From: an uncultured bacterium
GTDB taxonomy: Bacteria; Bacillota_I; Bacilli_A; RF39; UBA660
Length of the DNA: 7,238 nucleotides
Direction of reading: 5' to 3'
Assembly (NCBI GenBank): GCA_905215145.1
Contig: CAJMOW010000066.1
Location: forward strand, 1-7,238
Shown: piece after piece, positions 1 to 6,295 of the stretch
Position numbering within the stretch: the first letter of the stretch is position 1
How the letters are laid out: each line of letters opens with the position of its first letter
Made by a program: the position numbers and the translations under genes
The notes under the pieces: model-generated
What the model saw: only the letters and a program-made list of their open reading frames with translations
Database searches by the model: none
Told to the model about the DNA's origin: nothing

Positions 1-112
1 CTTTTTTTGCTATTTTATCTACTGATTTAAATGTATGACTTGATGCTTCTGATGATAATGTTGATAATCTATCAATTGACCTCTTAACATCTCTTTCAGT
101 ATTATCTTTCAT
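1..112 (-). CDS. N-terminal fragment of an unidentified protein downstream of VirB4 (runs off window)
   Basis: An ATG at 112-110 opens a frame that stays open for 37 codons to the window edge. It begins MKDNTERDVKRSIDRL and continues serine-rich, then lysine-rich, with no membrane segment yet. The start lies 2 nt after the VirB4 stop codon. Only a weak AGG-type ribosome binding site is present inside the last VirB4 codons, so translation is probably coupled to VirB4. In related Gram-positive conjugation modules the gene after VirB4 often encodes a membrane-anchored peptidoglycan hydrolase (NlpC/P60, CHAP or lysozyme type) that opens the cell wall for the channel. That identity is inferred from position only, because no catalytic domain is in the window. 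Confidence 0.6.
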   Translation of the reverse strand, partial: MKDNTERDVKRSIDRLSTLSSEASSHTFKSVDKIAKK

Positions 113-114
113 AA

Positions 115-2529
115 TTATCTTGCCTGTACTTGACTATCTGTATTATTAACTTGATAGATTAAATAATCTTTTGGTACTTTATTAGTAAAAGGAATAACAT
201 CAGAACCAAATACTACTAAACCTTGTCCAGTAGGAGCATCACCTTGAACATACATTGATTCCTCATCACTAATATTAAAAATATTACAAATAGATGGTAA
301 ATCTAAAGGTTTTTGTTTTAATATTAGAGCAAATTCAGAATTGGACAAAATATCTTTTCCAGATTCTGATCGTAGTAAATGAGATATTTGTTGTGAGATT
401 ACTGTATTCAAAGCATTTAACTTTCTTCCTGTTTTATAGAAATTGGCTACATATTGTGCAGAATAAGGATTAGCAAGTAAGATGTGAAATTCATCTATAA
501 AAATCCACGTATATTTTCCTAACTCTTTATTCTTTGCCAATCTATTTTGAATGTGATCCAATACTACAAGATATCCAGTAGTTTGTAATGATGCAGACAA
601 CTGACTAATATCAAACGATACTAATCTATTTTGAATATCTATATTAGTTCTCTTAGAAAATAAATCCATAGAACCTTTTACATATCTTTCAATGATTAAT
701 GCTAAATCCTTTGCTTCTTCTTCAGGTTGTTTCAAAAGCATATCATAAAATGATGGTAATGTTGGTAATAAACTATCATCAGTAAAATTACTTTTCTCAT
801 AATCCTCAAAAATAATCTTAGTACAACGATCAATAATAGTTTTTTGACCACCAGATAAAGCATTTGCTCCCACTATACTTTCCAAAAAAGCAATAATATA
901 TTCAACTTTACTTTTTACTGGTTCGCTCTTTCCACTATCACTACATCCATAATTTAAAGACAAATCAAATGGATTAATGTGTGTATCAGAATTAGTGGAT
1001 ATAATTATCTTTTGCCCATCAAAAACATCTAATAATCCACCATATTCATTTTGTGGCTCTATAATACATATCTCATCTTCTGGATAACGAATTAAAATTT
1101 GTTCTATAATGGTTTTAACATTAAAGGATTTTCCAGCACCAGAAGTAGCAAGTACACATCCATTACCATTGATTAATTTTTTTCTATCACAGAAAATTGC
1201 ATTTTTACTAACAAGATTAACACCATAAAATAAAGATTTCTCATGATTGAAATCTTTACTATTAAATGGTACATTTACTGCCGTTGCTTCACTAGTCAAA
1301 GTTCTTTGAAACTGAAGACTATTATGACCTAAAGGCAGAATATTCTGTATTCCCTCTAATTGTTGCCATAACAACGGCTTCATTTCAACTAACATTTCAG
1401 CAGCAATTTCTTGAACTCTAACTGTTTGATCTTCTAACTCTTCAAAACTATTAGCAGTTATGCACACTAAAAAATTATTTTGAAATATCTTTTGATTATT
1501 CTTTTGCAAATCATATTGTAATTGTTCTGCGTTAGATATTTTTGTTTCTAGTTTTTTATCTTTAACATACTCATAGTCAAGATTACTTTTTCCTGCCCTT
1601 TTAATTTTTTCTAATCTTTCAGTTTCCATAGCAGACAAACTTTTATCTACTACCTTAATCATCTTAGCAGAATTGGTAGGATTAATATTTAATGTTGTTA
1701 TTATATTAATATCATCCATTGTAGTAATTCTATTATAAAATCTTGGAGTTAGACTCTTAGGTAATTTAGAAACATATAAAACTCTGATAAACTTCTTATC
1801 ATCTATTTCTATAAGATCAGACTCACGCATAAGAACTTTTTTAGGAGCAATTACATCAAATATAGTTAAGTTTTGATTTTTTGCATATTCAATAATATTC
1901 TCAATATTATTATCTTCTACTGATAATATATTAAAAAAATTATATATAAATTTTAATCTATCCTTAACTGTAATTAAATTAACCTTTGATTTTAATTCTT
2001 TAAACTTCTGTTCCGTTTTTAGAAAAATATTTAAAAATAATGCGTTTGCTTCTATAAAGTTTTTTGCTTTTAAAGAAATTACTATAAATCTTTTTGTTTG
2101 CAATGTATCTTCATTAGTACCAAGCGAATTAGTTATTAGAGTATTTAATTCATCAGCAATTTGAGTTTGCTTTTCACTTTTTAAATGCTCTTTTTCAAAT
2201 ATAAACTTTTCTTTATATTTTTCCGTTTTGATAGGAGTACCTGCATTAATAACTTGTATATGCGTATCTTCCCTAAAAGAATGTAAATATTCTAACCACT
2301 TAAAGAAAATATTTTCTGCTTCTTCATCATTGGCTTTTGCAAATGATACATCAGAATATTCAATACAAATAGAATATGTATCTTCATCTATTCTAAATAT
2401 CCCTGTTCTTTCATCAACTTCCTTAAACATATAAGAAATAATTTCTTGATTAGTTTTAGGAATGAATACTTTATTTGGTAATACGTTATTCTTTTGTTTC
2501 TTTTTCAATGTTTTCCTTTTCTGTTTCAT
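115..2529 (-). CDS. VirB4/TrbE-family conjugal transfer ATPase
   Basis: This is an 804-residue cytoplasmic or membrane-associated ATPase that powers type IV secretion assembly and substrate transport. The C-terminal RecA-like domain has a Walker A motif ATSGAGKS at residues 461-468, the EPQNEYGGL segment typical of VirB4 at 491-499, a Walker B motif WIFIDEFH at 675-682 with D679 and E680, and an ISQQ motif at 711-714. Residues about 1-440 form the usual VirB4 N-terminal region, with no clear membrane helix and no fused VirB3. Length is normal for the Gram-positive VirB4 group found in Tn1549-like elements. The ATG at 2529 is the only possible early start, since an in-frame TGA lies two codons upstream. 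The first 44 bp overlap the end of the PrgI gene, and the nearest Shine-Dalgarno-like sequence is 14 nt away. The gene ends 2 nt before the next one. Confidence 0.95.
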   Translation of the reverse strand: MKQKRKTLKKKQKNNVLPNKVFIPKTNQEIISYMFKEVDERTGIFRIDEDTYSICIEYSDVSFAKANDEEAENIFFKWLEYLHSFREDTHIQVINAGTPIKTEKYKEKFIFEKEHLKSEKQTQIADELNTLITNSLGTNEDTLQTKRFIVISLKAKNFIEANALFLNIFLKTEQKFKELKSKVNLITVKDRLKFIYNFFNILSVEDNNIENIIEYAKNQNLTIFDVIAPKKVLMRESDLIEIDDKKFIRVLYVSKLPKSLTPRFYNRITTMDDINIITTLNINPTNSAKMIKVVDKSLSAMETERLEKIKRAGKSNLDYEYVKDKKLETKISNAEQLQYDLQKNNQKIFQNNFLVCITANSFEELEDQTVRVQEIAAEMLVEMKPLLWQQLEGIQNILPLGHNSLQFQRTLTSEATAVNVPFNSKDFNHEKSLFYGVNLVSKNAIFCDRKKLINGNGCVLATSGAGKSFNVKTIIEQILIRYPEDEICIIEPQNEYGGLLDVFDGQKIIISTNSDTHINPFDLSLNYGCSDSGKSEPVKSKVEYIIAFLESIVGANALSGGQKTIIDRCTKIIFEDYEKSNFTDDSLLPTLPSFYDMLLKQPEEEAKDLALIIERYVKGSMDLFSKRTNIDIQNRLVSFDISQLSASLQTTGYLVVLDHIQNRLAKNKELGKYTWIFIDEFHILLANPYSAQYVANFYKTGRKLNALNTVISQQISHLLRSESGKDILSNSEFALILKQKPLDLPSICNIFNISDEESMYVQGDAPTGQGLVVFGSDVIPFTNKVPKDYLIYQVNNTDSQVQAR

Positions 2530-3100
2530 ATATCACACTATTATCCTTTCCAACAACTTGTTTAGCGAGTTTTAATAGCACTTGTGCCTCTTGCTGACTT
2601 AACGAAAAGTTGCTAGTAGTATTTTCTAATGTATTTATTCCAAATTTCTTTTTAGCACGTGCCAATTCTCTTTGCTTATTACGTTCTTTTTTTAATTCTT
2701 TTAATTTTAATTTTTCTTGTTTTTTACTACTCTTTACTTCTTTTTTATTTTTAGGTTTTCCTGTCTTCTTTTTATTAGTTTTTTCTTCTAATAATTCTGC
2801 TTCAGTTTTATATAAAATAGGTTTAGCAAAATTGATATAATTACGTTTCCAGTAAAAAATTATACGTTCTGCGTTTAATCCTTGAATAGGAATAAATCCA
2901 AAAAAACCTATTGGTATAGCAGCAATAATAACTATCCACCCTGTAAGATTACTACCGATTTTAGGTGTTAAAAATAAATATAATGGTACGATAGTTATAA
3001 TAAGAAGAATTCCGAATAACCATTGTCTTAAAGTAAAATTATAAAATTTTTCTTTATAATCCTTTATTTCATCATGTATTCTTGGTTCTATCCTATCCAT
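2486..3100 (-). CDS. PrgI-family conjugal transfer membrane protein with long basic C-terminal tail
   Basis: This is a 204-residue protein using the ATG at 3100. Residues 1-100 look like a PrgI family domain: a short polar N-terminus (DRIEPRIHDEIKDYKEKF), two membrane helices at about 26-45 and 51-71, then the typical NAERIIFYWKRNY segment. PrgI proteins sit between the VirB6-like and VirB4 genes in Gram-positive conjugation operons and are thought to take the VirB3-like place in the channel, contacting VirB4. From about residue 105 the protein carries a roughly 100-residue extension. Its first half is very rich in lysine and probably helical; the second half is more neutral, then acidic. Most PrgI proteins I know of are near 110-130 residues. 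A longer GTG start at 3115 is possible, but the ATG overlapping the previous stop as TAATG is better placed after AAAGGTGG. Confidence 0.85.
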   Translation of the reverse strand: MDRIEPRIHDEIKDYKEKFYNFTLRQWLFGILLIITIVPLYLFLTPKIGSNLTGWIVIIAAIPIGFFGFIPIQGLNAERIIFYWKRNYINFAKPILYKTEAELLEEKTNKKKTGKPKNKKEVKSSKKQEKLKLKELKKERNKQRELARAKKKFGINTLENTTSNFSLSQQEAQVLLKLAKQVVGKDNSVIYETEKENIEKETKE

Positions 3101-3918
3101 TATGCACCTACCCACCTTTCTGCCATTGTACTAGTCATAGAAATCATTGCCATCAAGAAACCATTCAAGAACATTATTGCTACCATTGAACTAATCGAAC
3201 CAGCATCAGTTAATGTGGATAAAGCCAATGAATATATTGCCGTTGCTACGACAATCATTGATGCTTCAAAACCTAAAGCAATAATAGACATTATGAATCT
3301 TTTACAAACATTCTGACCATCTTCCCAAGTTCCGATTGCAATAGGTATAGGAGAAAATGCAAAACTTAGTATCAACTTACCTATACGCAAAAATACTTGT
3401 ACTAAAACACCAATTAATGTACCCATAAAAGGTATATAAAGAATTAAGATAATAATTCCCATAAACCCTCGTTCAACAATATTACCAGCGTTTCTAACTA
3501 AATCACCCATTTGTGTAGCCAAATTAGGTATTGCTGATGATGAAGTTAATGAACTTGTGACCTGAGTAAGAATATTATTAGATATGCTCATTATAGACGA
3601 AAGTAATTCGAATGAATTTTCAATTAACATTTTAAAGATAAGAAAACGGATGAAAGTAAATACCATCCGTTCCCAACTAAATCTTTCATAATCCATTACT
3701 TTTTTAGTCACATCTAATAAAAAGAACAATGTTAATAAACTTAACCCAATTGGTACAATAACAGAATGAATACTAGAAGCTAATGACCATATAGTGGTTT
3801 TTGTAATTGAATTCCAATTACATAAATTACGGATTGTTCCAACAAAATCACTAATGTCAATTTTAAAACCTAAGATTTTAAAGGATATTTGAAATATTTT
3901 TTCAATTAATCCAGCCAT
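3100..3918 (-). CDS. VirB6/TrbL-like polytopic conjugal transfer membrane protein
   Basis: This 272-residue, strongly hydrophobic protein probably forms the inner-membrane channel of the type IV secretion system. Membrane segments are visible at about residues 47-70, 85-112, 151-178, 180-197, 208-235 and 244-263. A polar serine/threonine-rich stretch at 113-148 probably faces outside. The segment FSPIPIAIGTWEDGQ at 188-202, between a helix pair near the C-terminal third, resembles the conserved region of VirB6/TrbL-like proteins in Tn1549-type elements (the CD1112-like group). It starts with ATG, has a strong AAGGAGGA site 7 nt upstream, and follows the pilin-like gene by 16 bp. Its stop codon shares a base with the PrgI start (TAATG). 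Family assignment rests on topology, gene order and this segment, not on a full alignment. Confidence 0.85.
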   Translation of the reverse strand: MAGLIEKIFQISFKILGFKIDISDFVGTIRNLCNWNSITKTTIWSLASSIHSVIVPIGLSLLTLFFLLDVTKKVMDYERFSWERMVFTFIRFLIFKMLIENSFELLSSIMSISNNILTQVTSSLTSSSAIPNLATQMGDLVRNAGNIVERGFMGIIILILYIPFMGTLIGVLVQVFLRIGKLILSFAFSPIPIAIGTWEDGQNVCKRFIMSIIALGFEASMIVVATAIYSLALSTLTDAGSISSMVAIMFLNGFLMAMISMTSTMAERWVGA

Positions 3919-3925
3919 CTATTAA

Positions 3926-3933
3926 TCCTCCTT
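3926..3933 (-). promoter_or_regulatory. Strong ribosome binding site of the VirB6-like gene
   Basis: AAGGAGGA on the minus strand sits 7 nt before the ATG at 3918, an almost ideal Shine-Dalgarno. It lies just before the pilin-like stop codon in coordinates, inside the 16-bp gap. This strong independent site contrasts with the weak sites of the coupling protein, VirB4 and the last gene, suggesting that the channel protein is made in higher amounts. Confidence 0.85.
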
Positions 3934-3934
3934 C

Positions 3935-4261
3935 TTATAATCCAAATAAACCTTTTGATTGACTAATTGCTATAACCATAAAACCTGCCATCATAGTCAT
4001 CAATCCTCTACTTTTACCTTCAGCGTCATCACGTTGCCATCCAAGAGCAAACATAACAGCACCAATTAATGCAACTACACCACCAATCTTTAACAACCAA
4101 TCACACACAAAAGTAATAAATCCATCAATACTACTTGTATTACTTCCTTGTGCATATACACTATTAATACTTAAAATAAAACCACATAAAACTACATTAA
4201 ACAAACTAACTACTTTTTTACTTAACTGCTTAATTCTAACTGCCAAACTCTTTTTTTTCAT
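3935..4261 (-). CDS. Small pilin-like (VirB2/TrbC or Maff2-like) conjugal transfer protein with signal peptide
   Basis: This 108-residue protein begins with a classic signal peptide: lysine-rich residues 2-16, a hydrophobic core at about 17-32, and a likely signal peptidase I site after VYA at residue 37. The mature part of about 71 residues has two hydrophobic helices at about 52-74 and 87-103, joined by a polar loop containing WQRDDAEGKSRG. This is the layout of VirB2/TrbC pilins and of the Maff2-type small proteins that lie between the coupling protein and the VirB6-like gene in Tn1549-like elements. The loop plus MAGFMVIAIS resembles the Maff2 pattern of a GAKSQG-like loop followed by an MAGG helix. 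It starts with ATG, with AAGGAG 7 nt upstream. A run of eight A residues directly follows ATG. The role as pilin or channel subunit is inferred. Confidence 0.8.
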   Translation of the reverse strand: MKKKSLAVRIKQLSKKVVSLFNVVLCGFILSINSVYAQGSNTSSIDGFITFVCDWLLKIGGVVALIGAVMFALGWQRDDAEGKSRGLMTMMAGFMVIAISQSKGLFGL

Positions 4262-4268
4262 AATTTTT

Positions 4269-4274
4269 CTCCTT
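4269..4274 (-). promoter_or_regulatory. Ribosome binding site of the pilin-like gene
   Basis: AAGGAG on the minus strand, 7 nt before the ATG at 4261. It is a canonical Shine-Dalgarno at canonical spacing and confirms this start. Confidence 0.85.
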
Positions 4275-4287
4275 TTCTTTAATTTTC

Positions 4288-4303
4288 GTTTACACTAGTA
4301 AAC
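4288..4303. repeat. Perfect inverted repeat GTTTAC-N4-GTAAAC upstream of the pilin-like gene
   Basis: Six-base arms GTTTAC (4288-4293) and GTAAAC (4298-4303) flank ACTA. On the minus-strand transcript this would form a small hairpin 14 nt upstream of the ribosome binding site. As DNA it is a 16-bp dyad that could bind a dimeric regulator next to the candidate -10 box at 4308-4313. No T-run follows it on either strand, so it is not a typical rho-independent terminator. Function is unknown. Confidence 0.5.
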
Positions 4304-4351
4304 ACTTAATATAAAAAAAATTTAACAACTTAAACAACATAAAAAAGATAA

Positions 4352-6295
4352 TTATAAATTATCCAATAATTCATCCGTTAAACTCTTAGAAGAAAGCAAA
4401 ATTGCATCTTCATTAAACTTGCGTTCTTCATATTGAGTTAAATCTCTTGCTTTAAATTCTGGTTTTACTTTTACAAACCCTAATCCTAGTTCCCTAAACA
4501 TCTGCTGTTTTCTTTTTGTTTCTTTATCTTTTCCCCTTTCTATCGAATGATCATATTTATTCTGAATTGTTTCCTTTTCATTCCAACTTTCAAATAGTTC
4601 ATTATATCTAGGATGCTTAGTTAAATCATATAATTTAGAATAAAAAGGTCGCATACCAGCAACCAATAAAATACCATATCCACTCTCCATTCTTGCAAGT
4701 TCATCTACAAATGCTAACTCACGTCCAACTATATCCCAGTTATAAGATGATGAACCTTGTTTTGAATACGTACGACCAGAAGACTTTTTATACCAACTTT
4801 TTTTACCCAACATACTACTCATATATTCTAAAGTTTCTTTAGACCTTGAACCTAAAAACAATACATAGTCTGAACAATCCAGAGCTGTTTCCCAATTATC
4901 CTTATAAACCTTTTTCAACTGAGATAGACTTTGTAGACACGTCGTAATTCCACAATTTAATCCACGAACATAAGCCAAATTTTCTAAGTAGCGTGGGATT
5001 ACCCCAAGTTGTGCCCACTCATCACAGTATATTTGAACAGGAGTAGATAGAGAGCCATTATTTTTACTAGCATTGGCATCTATTATTGAAAATATTTGAG
5101 TATATAAAATACTAGCCATAAAATTGAAAGTAGAATCATTTGGACTATTAATGATGAAATAAGCAATTTTACCCTCATCACCCTTACCACCAATTCTATT
5201 TAATTCCATTGTATCGTCAACAGTCATAGACTCTATTTCAGATATATTAAAAGGTGCTAGACGTGCAGATGCAGTCATTATGATTGTACTCATCATTTTT
5301 GGTGATGATGCAGATACTTTAAAATGTTTCCATTGCTTAACACCTATATTTTCTGGATCTTTTTCTGCCCATACATCAAACATTCTACTCAATGTTGAAT
5401 TTCCTTCTTTATCAGGTTCAGCAAGTCTAATTAACTTTAAAACAGTTTTAAAATTCTTTTCTTTATCTTCATAATTAAAAATTATATAATAAATAATTGC
5501 TTGAAGAAAAACCATTTCTGCCTTCTCCCAGAATGGATCACCAGTATTGGATTCAATAGTTTCTGATTTTGTATTTAACATTATAGTATTAATTAATGTC
5601 ATTACATCATCTTCAGCTATCCATTCTTGAGTTTCCTTACTATTATCAATAGTTTTATTGATTTTTTTTATATACATAAGTGGATTAAAATGATCTGATT
5701 TTGATTTATCAACTAGGTTTAAAACACGAATATCATATCCAAGATTAATCAAAGACATTCCACAATCTCTGACTAATTCGCCTTTCGGATCTGTGACAAC
5801 AAATGTTTCTCCATTTGCATTTAATAAATTAACTTTAAAATAATATCTTGATTTACCACTTCCTGGTCTACCAATTAAAATTAAATGTCTATTTCTTTTA
5901 GATATTCGCATATTTTTAGCAAACATTTCAGTAGCAGTAAATATTTGATTCTTTTCTAATTCTTTCTCACAGTAAGGTTTTATTACTTTTGGATCTTCCC
6001 ATTCTGCACTACCATAAGTATTTTCTTGCAAATTCTTTTTATTTTGATTTGCAACTGTTTGAATAATTCCCCATGTAAATATCCCAACAAACAAAGAAGT
6101 AGTAATAGTCTTCATATTTAAAATAACAGGTGTAGAAATAATATGAAGTTTATCTAATGCTTCAGTTAACTGTGAAAATTCAAACTTACCATCCATTTCT
6201 GTAAGACTACAAACTCTAAGTGTGTAATAAGAGGCAACTAACATTATTAGTAAGACAATTATAATACTACTCTTCTTATTGCGTTTAACGATCAA
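4352..6295 (-). CDS. VirD4/TraG-family type IV coupling protein
   Basis: This 647-residue coupling ATPase links the relaxase-DNA complex to the secretion channel at the inner membrane. Two N-terminal membrane helices lie at about residues 10-25 and 60-82. The NTPase domain follows, with the NTYGSAEWED segment at 92-101, Walker A GRPGSGKS at 142-149, TDPKGE at 168-173, Walker B QIYCDEWAQLG at 421-431 with D425 and E426, and a QSLSQL motif at 455-460. This pattern fits the CD1115-like group of Tn1549-type elements. A charged tail from about 570 ends in an acidic stretch and could be a partner-binding region. The start is TTG at 6295, overlapping the previous gene by 11 bp. An upstream in-frame TAG limits any extension, and the next methionine (residue 18) lies inside the first helix. 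The upstream AGAAGAA sequence is a poor binding site, so translational coupling is likely. Confidence 0.95.
   Translation of the reverse strand: MIVKRNKKSSIIIVLLIMLVASYYTLRVCSLTEMDGKFEFSQLTEALDKLHIISTPVILNMKTITTSLFVGIFTWGIIQTVANQNKKNLQENTYGSAEWEDPKVIKPYCEKELEKNQIFTATEMFAKNMRISKRNRHLILIGRPGSGKSRYYFKVNLLNANGETFVVTDPKGELVRDCGMSLINLGYDIRVLNLVDKSKSDHFNPLMYIKKINKTIDNSKETQEWIAEDDVMTLINTIMLNTKSETIESNTGDPFWEKAEMVFLQAIIYYIIFNYEDKEKNFKTVLKLIRLAEPDKEGNSTLSRMFDVWAEKDPENIGVKQWKHFKVSASSPKMMSTIIMTASARLAPFNISEIESMTVDDTMELNRIGGKGDEGKIAYFIINSPNDSTFNFMASILYTQIFSIIDANASKNNGSLSTPVQIYCDEWAQLGVIPRYLENLAYVRGLNCGITTCLQSLSQLKKVYKDNWETALDCSDYVLFLGSRSKETLEYMSSMLGKKSWYKKSSGRTYSKQGSSSYNWDIVGRELAFVDELARMESGYGILLVAGMRPFYSKLYDLTKHPRYNELFESWNEKETIQNKYDHSIERGKDKETKRKQQMFRELGLGFVKVKPEFKARDLTQYEERKFNEDAILLSSKSLTDELLDNL

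Larger units (their letters stand above)
4262..4351 (-). promoter_or_regulatory. Only intergenic gap in the module: candidate promoter and palindrome before the pilin-like gene
   Basis: This 90-bp, very AT-rich gap is the longest non-coding stretch in the window. On the minus strand a possible sigma-A promoter can be drawn: TTGTTT at 4337-4332, an 18-bp spacer, and TATATT at 4313-4308. Transcription would then begin near 4300, at or inside the palindrome at 4288-4303. In such AT-rich DNA, matches of this quality arise often by chance, so this is only a candidate. If real, it would let the pilin and channel genes be expressed separately from the coupling protein. No terminator with a T-tract is visible after the coupling protein gene. 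Confidence 0.3.

Noticed and set aside
2228..2434. Plus-strand 68-codon open frame
   Set aside because: It lies antisense inside the well-supported VirB4 gene, has no recognisable protein features, and such frames are expected opposite AT-rich genes.
2610..2840. Plus-strand 76-codon hydrophobic open frame
   Set aside because: It is the antisense of the lysine-rich PrgI tail; AAA/AAG codons read backwards give F/L, which creates a false membrane protein.
3074..3316. Plus-strand 80-codon open frame
   Set aside because: Antisense to the VirB6-like gene and the PrgI start, with no family resemblance.
4288..4320. Palindrome before the pilin gene as a rho-independent terminator
   Set aside because: The stem is only 6 bp with low GC, and no T-run follows it in the transcript direction; the nearby homopolymer precedes it.
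5280..5474. Plus-strand 64-codon open frame
   Set aside because: Antisense to the middle of the coupling protein gene, with no supporting motif.
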